Part shown: positions 9,245 to 17,287 of the stretch, piece by piece
Numbering within the stretch: position 1 is the stretch's first letter
Layout: the number at the start of each line of letters is the position of its first letter
Assembly: GCA_958296195.1 (NCBI GenBank)
Contig: OY282455.1
Span: 2,294,001-2,358,000, forward strand
Source: an uncultured Pseudomonadales bacterium
Lineage (GTDB): Bacteria > Pseudomonadota > Gammaproteobacteria > Pseudomonadales > Azotimanducaceae
DNA length: 64,000 nt
Direction of reading: 5' to 3'
Notes under the pieces: generated by a model
The model's database searches: none
What the model was told of the DNA's origin: nothing
Seen by the model: only the letters and a program-made list of their open reading frames with translations
Translations under genes and position numbers: made by a program

Positions 9245-10177
9245 CTAGGCAAGCGTTGCGGATTTGCGCAGCGGGGCCAGGAGGGTGTGCGCTCCGGGCG
9301 GGTGGATGCTGGGGTGCAAGCCGTGCGCCAGGATTTCCAGGCTATCGACCAAGCGGGGGCCGGAGCGGCTGAAGTAGGCGTTGCCGTCCGCGACGTAAAC
9401 CCGGCCGGTTTGCACGGCCGGCAGGACTCGCCAGCTTGGGTTGTCCTGCAGCAGGGCCAGATCCTGAAGGCTGCGCTGTACGCCGAAGCCGCATAAGGCG
9501 ACCAGGATGACGTCGGCTTGACTGTCGGCAAGTTGTTGCCAACTGATGGTGGTGGAGGGCGCGAAGGGGTTGCCGAGGCAGTCTTGGCCGCCGGCCAACT
9601 CCACCAATTGCGGTGTCCAGTGGCCGGCATTGAACGGCGGGTGCAGCCATTCCAGAACAGCCACTCTTGGGCGCTCGCTTTCTGGAATGGCGTCGGCTCG
9701 CCGGCGCACGGCATCCACCCGCCGCCGCAATTTGACGACGGTTGCCCATGCTTGTTCGGAACGGCCGGCCGCTTCCCCCACCAGCGCGATGGTGTGGAAA
9801 ACATCCTCCAAGGAAGCCGGCTCCAGGTTGATCACCTGCGCCGGCCTCGACAGTGCGCTCACCGCGGCCTCCACCTCCGTGCTGGCCACGGCGCAAACGT
9901 CGCATAGCGCTTGGCTGACGACCAGGTTTGGGCGCAGCTCCGCCAGCACCTCGGTGCGCAGTGAGTAGAGAGCGCGTTCGGTTTGCAGCCGCGAGCGCAC
10001 CTGTTGGTCGATTTCAGCGCTGCCCAAGCCGCCGTCGATCAGAGTTTGCGTCACCGTTGGCAAGCCCTCCACGGAGGCGGGGAAATCGCATTCATGGGAG
10101 ACGCCCACTAGTTGCCGCCGCAGCCCGATGCTGCAAATGATTTCCGTAGCGCTGGGCAGCAGGGAGACGATTCTCAT
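9245..10177 (-). CDS. cobalamin-binding (BtuF-like) protein
   Basis: A 310-residue protein of the helical-backbone metal/cobalamin receptor family: MRIVSLLPSATEIICSIGL at the N terminus, VSHECDFPASV, then VVSQALCDVCAVAS, and VAVLEWLHPPFNAGHWTP with the C-terminal domain starting near residue 170. This form, common in bacteria, binds corrinoids or similar chelates. I see no signal peptide: the first residues enter directly into the first beta strand, so it may act in the cytoplasm or lack an annotated upstream leader. The neighbour upstream on the same strand is a DUF6580 membrane protein, and the pair may form an uptake or salvage unit; no BtuC/BtuD genes are present. Confidence 0.8.
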   Translation of the reverse strand: MRIVSLLPSATEIICSIGLRRQLVGVSHECDFPASVEGLPTVTQTLIDGGLGSAEIDQQVRSRLQTERALYSLRTEVLAELRPNLVVSQALCDVCAVASTEVEAAVSALSRPAQVINLEPASLEDVFHTIALVGEAAGRSEQAWATVVKLRRRVDAVRRRADAIPESERPRVAVLEWLHPPFNAGHWTPQLVELAGGQDCLGNPFAPSTTISWQQLADSQADVILVALCGFGVQRSLQDLALLQDNPSWRVLPAVQTGRVYVADGNAYFSRSGPRLVDSLEILAHGLHPSIHPPGAHTLLAPLRKSATLA

Positions 10178-10188
10178 TGTCTGTGGAT

Positions 10189-10229
10189 CCGGTTAGGCAG
10201 GCGGGCCGATGGGAAGCCGCCTAATCCGG
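10189..10229 (-). promoter_or_regulatory. hairpin in the leader of the BtuF-like gene
   Basis: CCGGTTAGGC (10189-10198) pairs with GCCTAATCCGG (10219-10229) with one bulged base. The hairpin ends 12 bases before the start codon of the BtuF-like gene. It could occlude the ribosome-binding site or end transcription from the DUF6580 gene. I looked for the cobalamin-riboswitch B12 box here and found no convincing match. Confidence 0.3.
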
Positions 10230-10341
10230 TACAGGGGTCTCGCACCGAGGTGCGTCGCAAGCGCACTCCCTTAATGAGGGGGCGCCGTGCGCGGCGGCCC
10301 GCCGACGGTGGATGGGCGCAGCGTCACTCAAGTGTGCTGCT

Positions 10342-10935
10342 TCATTGAGCGGGGGCCATGCGCAGCAACGGCACCTGCCGAGCCAAGCGGTAACCGCCGA
10401 AAAGCAGCACGGCGTAAACGGCGTCTCCCACTAGGCTGCGGCCCAAGTAGGGCAGGCCGTCCATATAGCATTGCAGCAGCGCGGCGGCGGTTTGCGGGTG
10501 GAAGGCCAGCCAGTTGCCGGCATTGGAGATGAGCCAGAAGACCAGCGCCCCGGTCCCCACGGCCAAGGCGACGCGGCCGACGCTGTCCCGGCCGTGCAGT
10601 AGGCCGCGGCCCACCGCGGTGCTGGCCAGAAATCCCAAGTAAACCGCCAACATGACGGCGGCTTGGTAAAGGCCGTTGTGCAGATCGCCAAGCAACAGCG
10701 CTCCCAACGGCACCAGCCAAAACACCCGCCGCTGCAGGTAGGCGCCGGAAAACAGCGCCAAGGCGCCGATGGGTGCGATGTTCTCTGGGTGCGGCAGCAT
10801 CCGCAACGCCGCCGCGCCGACGATCAGCAGCAGGACCAGCCCCTGCCCGTGCAAAAACGATGCGCCGCTGCTGTTCCTAGCTGCCGCTGCACATTGCGTT
10901 ATGAGGCGCCAATTGGCCATCCGCCGACTCTCCAA
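10342..10935 (-). CDS. DUF6580-family membrane protein
   Basis: A 197-residue integral membrane protein with five or six hydrophobic segments. RMLPHPENIAPIGALALFSG followed by AYL, LLLGDLHNGLY, FWLISNAGNWLAF and CYMDGLPYLGRSLVGDAVYA are the landmarks of DUF6580, an uncharacterised family that resembles the substrate-specific subunits of ECF-type vitamin transporters. It lies 164 bases upstream of the BtuF-like gene on the same strand, which suggests a role in corrinoid or vitamin uptake; that is an inference from context. The first 25 residues before the first membrane segment are poorly conserved, so the start might be a later codon. Confidence 0.75.
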   Translation of the reverse strand: MESRRMANWRLITQCAAAARNSSGASFLHGQGLVLLLIVGAAALRMLPHPENIAPIGALALFSGAYLQRRVFWLVPLGALLLGDLHNGLYQAAVMLAVYLGFLASTAVGRGLLHGRDSVGRVALAVGTGALVFWLISNAGNWLAFHPQTAAALLQCYMDGLPYLGRSLVGDAVYAVLLFGGYRLARQVPLLRMAPAQ

Positions 10936-10995
10936 GTGCTTTGATCCCGTGGATTGTAACTAAGGTTTGGCATGGCGCAAACTTTACGCCGCCGA

Positions 10996-11044
10996 TGCCA
11001 AGGCTCGCCGTAGTGGAGCAAATGGAATCCGTCATTAGCCGAAC
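10996..11044 (-). repeat. dispersed 49-bp intergenic repeat, copy 2
   Basis: Second copy of the element at 8844-8892 (about 80% identity, same orientation). It lies 60 bases upstream of the DUF6580 start. Being intergenic in both places, it argues that the upstream extension of the protease frame through copy 1 is not coding. Confidence 0.65.
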
Positions 11045-11161
11045 AGGACAGTAGAACTAGGCATTTCCACCCTTTGCTGGCTAGCAGTGGACGGAGGGAA
11101 CAAAGGGCGTAGCATTTTATTGTTTAAAATCCAGCATAAAAAATCTGATATGCAACAATAA

Positions 11162-11578
11162 ATTGCCCGCGCCGATCTGTTGGCAGCCGCCGTTGAAGGG
11201 CTTTCCGAAGCACCTGTGGTGGCGCTCTTGGGCGCTCGGCAGGTGGGCAAAACTACCCTTGCCAAACAGATGGCGGGCGCTTGGCAGGGGCCGTTTCGGA
11301 TCTTTGACTTGGAGGTGGCCTCTGTGCGGGAGGCATTGTCCGCAGCCCCGGAACGACTGCTGCGCGAATGCGAGGGTCTGGTTGTTCTCGACGAAGTGCA
11401 GCGACGCGCCCCGAACCACCAAGTCCATGCACATCGTGATGCAGGACTTGGGGCTGCCCACCTATGGGTGGTCTATCCGGGCGACCTGCGCGACCCCCTT
11501 GCCGAAAACATCACTGCCCTGCCGTTGAGGAACATCCATGAAATCGGTGCGGAGGGCTTTACGGCCAGCGGCGCTTAG
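11162..11578 (+). pseudogene. internally deleted AAA_14/DUF4143-type ATPase
   Basis: The frame reads IARADLLAAAVEGLSEAPVV, then LLGARQVGKTTLAKQM (Walker A) and GLVVLDEVQR (Walker B), and then jumps to HLWVVYPGDLRDPLAENITA followed by LPL, which in full-length relatives is the extreme C terminus. Relatives have about 380-400 residues, so over 250 are missing between the two parts. No ATG lies at the usual N-terminal position; only ATT (11162) or TTG (11180) codons are available after an in-frame stop at 11159. It is a remnant at the right edge of the block that separates livH from livM. The following 270 bases to livM hold nothing I recognise. Confidence 0.65.
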
Positions 11579-11848
11579 CCTCTGCCTGAAGCCAAACCTA
11601 GCCAGCATGTGGCAACACGGTGGGAGGGAGAGGGGATGGAAGCTGCATGGGCCGCCCTGCGACCAAGCGCTAGGCCGCCCGCTAAAACGTTGGTGGTCAA
11701 GATGCCGGCAGACATCATGGCCATCAGGGCTTTGGCTGGTGGCCTAGCGACTGGTCGCAGCAGAGCCTAGGCGGTACCCATCCCCCCCGTGTTGCGACGG
11801 GCTGGGGTTCGCGTTAAGTTTTGCGCAACCTGCAACGGCGGTTTCTGC

Positions 11849-12922
11849 ATGCGCTTCATCCGCAAAATCAATTACGGCCAGGACATCGACCTGTTCGAGC
11901 ACAACGGGCAGCGGTTCTGGTATGCGGTGCTGGCGCTGGCGGTGCTGCTTTGCCCCTTGGCGCTGGATCACTTCCTGTTGGGGGAGTTGTCCCTCGTTTG
12001 CATCTACGCCATCGCCGGGGTGGGGCTGATGCTGCTGGTGGGCTACACCGGGCAGGTCAGTCTAGGCCATGCAGCCTTTCTGGCCATCGGCGCCTATTGC
12101 CATGCTTGGCTGCTGAACCAAGGCTGGCCCTTTCCGTTGGCGCTGGCCGGGGCGACCGGGCTGTCGGCGGCGGTGGGGGTCGTCGTCGGCATTCCGGCCC
12201 TGCGCATGACCGGCATTTACCTCGCAGTGGCCACCCTGGCCTTTCTGGTCATCGTTGAGCAGGTGCTGTCCCACTGGACTTCGGTGACCGGCGGCTTCCG
12301 TGGCATGGCGGTGCCGCCGGCGCGGTTCGGCATCGACCTGTCCGCGCCGGCGCCCTTCTACTATTTGTGCTTGGCGGTGCTGGGCCTGTCCTTGGTGGCG
12401 GCGCTGAACTGGCTGCGCAGCCCCACGGGCCGGGCCATGGCGGCGGTACGGGATTCGGAGACCTCCGCCGAGAGCATGGGTATTCACATCGCCTACACCA
12501 AGACCTTGGCTTTCGCTCTCTCCGCCGCCTTCACCGGCTTGGCCGGGGGCCTGTTCGCCCACAAGATCGGCTATTTGGCGCCGGACGCCTTCACCTTGGC
12601 GATGTCCATACAACTGCTGCTGATGGTGGTGGTTGGCGGCTTGGGATCGATGCACGGCGTCATCTTCGGCGCCGTTTTCATCGGCCTGCTGCCCCAGGCC
12701 ATCGCCGTGCTGCGGGACGCCGCACCGCCGTCGATCAGCCAGATTCCGGGCTTGGAGGCGGGCATCTTCGGGCTGATTCTGGTGCTGTTTCTGATCTATG
12801 AACCAGAGGGTCTGTACGGGCGCTGGCGCAAGATACGTCTTTACTTTGAGGAGTTCCCGCTCTACCGCAAGGCCACCTACAAGCGGCAAAAGAGCTATCT
12901 ACGCACGGAACGGCTGCGGTGA
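11849..12922 (+). CDS. livM: branched-chain amino acid-type ABC permease LivM
   Basis: A 357-residue inner-membrane permease with about ten hydrophobic segments. The core GVGLMLLVGYTGQVSLGHAA and the cytoplasmic-loop motif LVVVGGLGSMHGVIFGAVFI near residue 260 identify LivM. The start at 11849 (MRFIRKINYGQDIDLFEHNG) is preferred to the upstream in-frame codon because the added residues look like leader sequence. The C-terminal tail carries YEPEGLYGRWRKIRLYFEEF, as in family members that end with a basic cytoplasmic extension. It heads the livM-livG-livF-acyl-CoA synthetase unit; livH is 7.7 kb upstream. Confidence 0.93.
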   Translation: MRFIRKINYGQDIDLFEHNGQRFWYAVLALAVLLCPLALDHFLLGELSLVCIYAIAGVGLMLLVGYTGQVSLGHAAFLAIGAYCHAWLLNQGWPFPLALAGATGLSAAVGVVVGIPALRMTGIYLAVATLAFLVIVEQVLSHWTSVTGGFRGMAVPPARFGIDLSAPAPFYYLCLAVLGLSLVAALNWLRSPTGRAMAAVRDSETSAESMGIHIAYTKTLAFALSAAFTGLAGGLFAHKIGYLAPDAFTLAMSIQLLLMVVVGGLGSMHGVIFGAVFIGLLPQAIAVLRDAAPPSISQIPGLEAGIFGLILVLFLIYEPEGLYGRWRKIRLYFEEFPLYRKATYKRQKSYLRTERLR

Positions 12923-13043
12923 AGGCGCCGGTCGATGAAGAAATTCGGGCGCGGTTGAGCAGCTCGGAATCTGTCCACGCCAACACTCCGCCGGGCCTGT
13001 CTTGGGCCGTGCGGAAGTTGGCGTTGCTCGGAGGGCGCGAGGC

Positions 13044-13802
13044 ATGACTCTGCTGCGGGTGCAGGACATCGGTGTCAGCTTCGGCGGCGTCCAGGCGGTG
13101 CGGGACCTGTCCTTCGCGGTGGCGCCTGGGGAGGTGTTCAGCATCGTCGGGCCGAACGGGGCCGGCAAGACCACGGTGTTCAACCTCATCAGCCGCATCT
13201 ACCGCAGCGACCAAGGCGGCATCGTCTTTGACGGCCGGGACATCACCCGGGCGCCGGCCCACGCCATCGCCGAGTTGGGCATCGCCCGCACCTTTCAGAA
13301 CACGGAGCTGTTCGAGCGGGAGACGGTGCTGAAGAACCTGTTGATCGGCTGCCACATCCACCGCAAAAGCAATCTGCTCTCCGACATGTTCTTCCTGCCG
13401 TCGGTGCGCCGCACCGAGTTGGCCTTTCGCCGCAGGGTGGAGGACGTCATCGACTTGCTGGACCTGCAGAGCCACCGGGACAAGGTGATCGGCGAACTGC
13501 CCTTCGGTGTGCGCAAGATGGTGGAAATCGCCCGCGCCCTGTGCATGAGGCCCAAGCTGTTGCTGCTCGACGAGCCTTCCTCGGGCCTCAACCCGGAGGA
13601 GACCGAGGACCTGTCGTTCTGGCTGGAGGACATCAACGAGGAGCTTGGCGTTACTGTCATGATGGTGGAGCACGACATGAACTTGGTCACCAGAGCCTCG
13701 CACCGGGTGCTGGCCATGGCGGACGGCGCCTTGGTCACGGTGGGCGAACCGGACGCCGTGCGCAACCACCCGGAAGTGCTGCGCGCCTACTTGGGGGACT
13801 GA
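13044..13802 (+). CDS. livG: ABC transporter ATP-binding protein LivG
   Basis: A 252-residue cytoplasmic ATPase of the Liv-type importer. Walker A GPNGAGKTT is at residues 37-45; the Q-loop region ARTFQNTELF follows, and LLLLDEPSSGLNPEE carries Walker B and the D-loop, with the switch histidine in MMVEHDM. The signature is degenerate (GVRKMVEIARAL instead of LSGGQ), as is usual in this LivG subgroup. The ATG at 13044 follows GGAGGGCGCGAGGC and removes 14 residues from the longer frame. It lies 121 bases after livM; its stop is 2 bases before the livF start, so the two are translationally coupled. Confidence 0.93.
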   Translation: MTLLRVQDIGVSFGGVQAVRDLSFAVAPGEVFSIVGPNGAGKTTVFNLISRIYRSDQGGIVFDGRDITRAPAHAIAELGIARTFQNTELFERETVLKNLLIGCHIHRKSNLLSDMFFLPSVRRTELAFRRRVEDVIDLLDLQSHRDKVIGELPFGVRKMVEIARALCMRPKLLLLDEPSSGLNPEETEDLSFWLEDINEELGVTVMMVEHDMNLVTRASHRVLAMADGALVTVGEPDAVRNHPEVLRAYLGD

Positions 13803-13804
13803 CC

Positions 13805-14572
13805 GTGGCGGACCTTCTGGAACTGCGCAACGTCGAGACCTACTACGGCCCCATCATGGCCATCCGCGGCGTCAGCATGAAGGTGCGGGAGGGCCAGATC
13901 GTCGCCCTGCTCGGCGCCAACGGGGCCGGCAAGACCACGGTGCTGAAAACCATCAGCGGCGCCATGGACCCGCAGAAGGGAACTGTCGCCTACCAAGGGG
14001 AGGCGATTCAGGGCAAGGACCCGGACGCGGTGGCGCGGCGCGGCATCGGCCATGTGCCGGAGGGCCGGGAGGTGTTCCCCTTCCTGACGGTGGAGGAGAA
14101 CCTGCGCATGGGCGCCTTCTCCCGTCGTGATGGGGAGATCGACCAGGACATCGAGCAGGTCTATGACTACTTTCCGGCCCTCAAGGCGTTCGTCAAGCAG
14201 CCGGCGCAGGTGCTCTCCGGCGGCCAGCAGCAGATGCTGGCCATCGGCCGCGCCCTGATGCTGCGCCCGCAGCTCATGCTGCTGGACGAACCGTCCCTGG
14301 GCCTGTCGCCGCGCTTGGTGCATGAGATCGCCGCAATCGTCCAGCGCCTGAACCGGGAGCGCGGCGTCACCATGCTGTTGGTGGAGCAAAACGCCAAGAT
14401 GGCCTTGGACATAGGCGACTACGGCTACGTCATGGAGGTCGGCCGCATCGTGATGGAGGACACTTGCGAGCGGCTGAAGAACGCCGCCGACATTCAGGAG
14501 TTCTACCTAGGCATGAAGGATGAAGGCGTGCGCGGGCGCCGTCGTTGGAAGCAGCGGAAGACTTGGCGATGA
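13805..14572 (+). CDS. livF: ABC transporter ATP-binding protein LivF
   Basis: A 255-residue ATPase that pairs with LivG. Walker A LGANGAGKTT, the LivF-specific GIGHVPEGREVFPFLTVEEN, the ABC signature LSGGQQQMLAIGRAL and Walker B LMLLDEPSLGLSP are all intact, with the switch His replaced by Gln in LLVEQNAKMAL as usual in LivF. Translation starts at a GTG (13805) 2 bases after the livG stop. The C terminus has an extra basic tail of about 15 residues (RGRRRWKQRKTWR). The acyl-CoA synthetase follows after 84 bases on the same strand. Confidence 0.93.
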   Translation: MADLLELRNVETYYGPIMAIRGVSMKVREGQIVALLGANGAGKTTVLKTISGAMDPQKGTVAYQGEAIQGKDPDAVARRGIGHVPEGREVFPFLTVEENLRMGAFSRRDGEIDQDIEQVYDYFPALKAFVKQPAQVLSGGQQQMLAIGRALMLRPQLMLLDEPSLGLSPRLVHEIAAIVQRLNRERGVTMLLVEQNAKMALDIGDYGYVMEVGRIVMEDTCERLKNAADIQEFYLGMKDEGVRGRRRWKQRKTWR

Positions 14573-14656
14573 TCGGCTGGATGAGAGCGCCGCAAGGTGC
14601 AGGGACGGCTGACTTAGCGGCATCCTTGACGGTCGGTCCGGTGGCGAGGCGTCATA

Positions 14657-16477
14657 GTGCGAACTGAAGAGCAGCTCATCGACGGCTGCGCCACCGTTCC
14701 AGCGCTGTTCTGGAAGCGGGTGGCGGACTGGGGTGACCGCGTGGCCCTGCGCGAGAAGGACTTCGGCATCTGGAACGAATACAGCTGGGTACACTACGGC
14801 GAGCAGGCCCGTTTGGTGGGCCTGGGGCTGAAGTCCTTGGGCCTTGAGCGCGGCGACGTCTGCTCCATCGCCGGGGAGGCGTGCAAGGAGTGGCTGTTTG
14901 CGGACCTGGGCGTCAATTGCATCGGCGGCGTCTCCAACGGCGTCTATCCCACGGACTCGCCGCAGCAGGTGGCCTATCTGATGGAGGACAGCGGCACCAA
15001 GTTCTACTTCGCCGAGGATGAGGAGCAGTTGGACAAGGTCCTGGAAGTGCGCGACCGCTTGCCCAGCCTGGAAAAAATCATCATTTTCGACATGGAGGGC
15101 CTGCGCAGCTTCCGCGACAGCCAGTGCATCAGCTATGAGGAGCTGACGGCCCTCGGCGCCGAATACGGCAGGACCCATCCCGATGCCTGGCGGCAGGAGA
15201 TCAACGCCGCCCAGCCGCAGGATCTGATGATCCTCACCTACACCTCCGGCACCACCGGCCCGCCCAAGGGGGCCATGATCAGCCAACGCAACATGCTGTT
15301 CATGATGCGTAACCTGCAACAAATATACGGCGTCTATGACAGCGATGAGCAACTCGGCTTCCTGCCCTTGGCCCATGTGGCCGGGCGCATGTTCTACGCT
15401 TTTTGCAGCATCGAGTCCGGCTGCGTGGTTAACTTGGTGGAGGCGCCGGAGACCTTCGTGCAGGACATGCAGGAAGTGGCGCCCACGGTGGCCTTCGCCG
15501 TGCCTCGGGTTTGGGAGAAGCAACACTCCACCATCAGCATCAAGCTGAAGGACGGCACCGCCTTGGGCCGCTTCGCCTACAATCGAGCGATGCGGCTGGG
15601 CTTGGCCCGTGCCGGCTACACTAAGGCCGGGCAGTCGGTCCCTTGGCCGTTGCGCCTCGCTTGCGCCGCGGCCGACTTTCTGGTGTTCAAGAACATCCGC
15701 ATCTTCCTCGGCATCGACCGCGCCCGCTGGCTGTCCACCGGCGCCGCGCCCATAGCGCCGGAGCTGATCGATTGGTTCTGGGCCCTAAACAAGCCCATGT
15801 TCGAAGTCTATGGCCAGACCGAATGCACCGGCCTCGCCACCGCCAACCTGCCGGGGGAGACCCGCATCGGCAGCGTCGGCAAGGCCAATAACGAGGTGGA
15901 GGTGAAGCTGTCCGCGGCGAACGAAATCCTCATCCGCAGCGCCGGGGTGATCCGCGGCTATTGGAACAAGCCGGCAAAGACCGCCGAGACCTTCCGCGAC
16001 AGCTGGCTGCACACCGGCGACGTGGGGCGCATCGACGAGGACGGCTACGTCTATGTCGTGGATCGCATGAAGGACATCATCATCACCGCCGGCGGCAAGA
16101 ACATCACTCCCAGCGAGATCGAAAACCAACTCAAGTTCTCCCCCTACATCACGGACGCCGTGGTGGTGGGGGACCGCCGCCCCTACCTTACCTGCCTAGT
16201 GATGATCGATCACGAAAACGTCACCAAGTTCGCTCAGGACCAGGACGTACCCTTCACCAACTACACCAGCCTGTGCCACACCCGGGCGGTGGAGGACCTG
16301 ATCGGCGGGGAAGTAGAGGCGGTCAACGCCAAGTTCGCCAGGGTGGAGACCATCAAGCGCTTCCGCCTCATCGACCAGATGCTGGACCCGGAGGACGACG
16401 AACTGACCCCCACCCAGAAGCTCAAGCGCAAGGTGGTGCATGAGAAGTACGCCGACTTGATCGAGTCGATGTACTAG
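14657..16477 (+). CDS. AMP-dependent long-chain acyl-CoA synthetase
   Basis: A 606-residue adenylate-forming enzyme (FadD15/long-chain type) that activates a carboxylic acid with ATP and CoA. The P-loop-like motif LTYTSGTTGPPKGAMIS is near residue 200; YGQTECTG, the hinge WLHTGDVGRIDEDGYVYVVD and DRMKDIIITAGGKNITPSEI follow, with the catalytic lysine expected in the C-terminal PTQKLKRKVV. Translation starts at GTG (14657). Its position after livMGF is a recurrent arrangement and suggests that the Liv-type system imports a carboxylate that is activated on entry. A perfect palindrome overlaps the stop codon. Confidence 0.93.
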   Translation: MRTEEQLIDGCATVPALFWKRVADWGDRVALREKDFGIWNEYSWVHYGEQARLVGLGLKSLGLERGDVCSIAGEACKEWLFADLGVNCIGGVSNGVYPTDSPQQVAYLMEDSGTKFYFAEDEEQLDKVLEVRDRLPSLEKIIIFDMEGLRSFRDSQCISYEELTALGAEYGRTHPDAWRQEINAAQPQDLMILTYTSGTTGPPKGAMISQRNMLFMMRNLQQIYGVYDSDEQLGFLPLAHVAGRMFYAFCSIESGCVVNLVEAPETFVQDMQEVAPTVAFAVPRVWEKQHSTISIKLKDGTALGRFAYNRAMRLGLARAGYTKAGQSVPWPLRLACAAADFLVFKNIRIFLGIDRARWLSTGAAPIAPELIDWFWALNKPMFEVYGQTECTGLATANLPGETRIGSVGKANNEVEVKLSAANEILIRSAGVIRGYWNKPAKTAETFRDSWLHTGDVGRIDEDGYVYVVDRMKDIIITAGGKNITPSEIENQLKFSPYITDAVVVGDRRPYLTCLVMIDHENVTKFAQDQDVPFTNYTSLCHTRAVEDLIGGEVEAVNAKFARVETIKRFRLIDQMLDPEDDELTPTQKLKRKVVHEKYADLIESMY

Positions 16478-16496
16478 GGCCTGTTAACAGGCCCTA
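16475..16496 (+). terminator. 22-bp perfect palindrome at the end of the liv/acyl-CoA synthetase unit
   Basis: The palindrome begins with the stop codon TAG and has the arms TAGGGCCTGTT and AACAGGCCCTA. It would form an 8- to 11-bp hairpin in the transcript. No T-run follows, so either it ends transcription inefficiently or it protects the 3' end. Confidence 0.5.
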
Positions 16497-16542
16497 ATCC
16501 TGCAACCACATCCAAGTTCGAGATCAGGCAATTTTCGGCTAT

Positions 16543-17208
16543 TTGGAAAGGCTTTTGATCGTCTCCCATCAGCATAAATTCATTTTCCTCGCGGTGCCGC
16601 GCACCGGCACCCATTCGGTTCGCACTGCGTTGCAGCCGCACTTAGGGGAGGACGACTGGCAGCAGGAGTCGCTGCGGAGGAAGGTAGTTCTGCCGGTGCC
16701 GGCCCTAGCCCGCATCGGGCATGGGCACCTTTCCCTACGGCAGGCGCAGGCGCACTTGCCAGAACAGGTTTGGGGTACTTACTTCAAGTTCGCCTTCGTC
16801 AGATATCCCTATGATCGATTTGTTTCCGTGTGTGCATTCCTGAACACCCACAATCCCGCCTACGCCGGCAATGAGGCGGCCTTCATGAAGACGGCGCTAC
16901 GCGCCGAGGGCTTGCGCCGCCGTGTGCTGGTGCGGCCGCAAACGGAGCTTTTGGAGGACGAGCTGGGGGCGTTGGGGATGGACTTCATCGGTCGCTACGA
17001 GACCTTTTCGGCCACCTTTGCCGAGGTCTGCCGGCGCATCGGCCTAACGCCGCCGCCCTTGCCACGCAGCAACGCTTCCGAACGCAATTCTTGCGGCGCG
17101 TATTACGATGAAGAGCTGCTGGAAATGGTGACGGACTTCTATCGAAGCGACTTTGAGCGGCTTGGGTATGATGCGGTTCAGACCGCGGAGGCATTGAGAT
17201 GCACCTAG
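16543..17208 (+). CDS. sulfotransferase-family protein
   Basis: A 221-residue cytoplasmic protein of the PAPS-dependent sulfotransferase fold. The 5'-phosphosulfate loop is VPRTGTHS at residues 18-25 and the 3'-phosphate-binding segment is FAFVRYPYDRFVSVCAF from residue 83, followed by MDFIGRYETF and a C-terminal YYDEELLEMVTDFYRSDFER typical of this group. The first hydrophobic strand begins near residue 13, so no signal peptide is present. The start is a TTG at 16543, 66 bases after the acyl-CoA synthetase. The acceptor is unknown. An Asp/Asn hydroxylase-like gene follows after 79 bases, and a TPR-sulfotransferase lies just beyond on the other strand. Confidence 0.8.
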   Translation: MERLLIVSHQHKFIFLAVPRTGTHSVRTALQPHLGEDDWQQESLRRKVVLPVPALARIGHGHLSLRQAQAHLPEQVWGTYFKFAFVRYPYDRFVSVCAFLNTHNPAYAGNEAAFMKTALRAEGLRRRVLVRPQTELLEDELGALGMDFIGRYETFSATFAEVCRRIGLTPPPLPRSNASERNSCGAYYDEELLEMVTDFYRSDFERLGYDAVQTAEALRCT

Positions 17209-17287
17209 GCGACACCGCCATCGCTGCGTTTTTTCCGGTGCGGGCCGAAAGGGCTGGAAGGACGGCACTGGCCAAGGAGAGCTGGTC

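Noticed and set aside
10178-10341. cobalamin riboswitch before the BtuF-like gene
   Set aside because: The B12-box consensus is not convincing on either strand; only a hairpin is supported.
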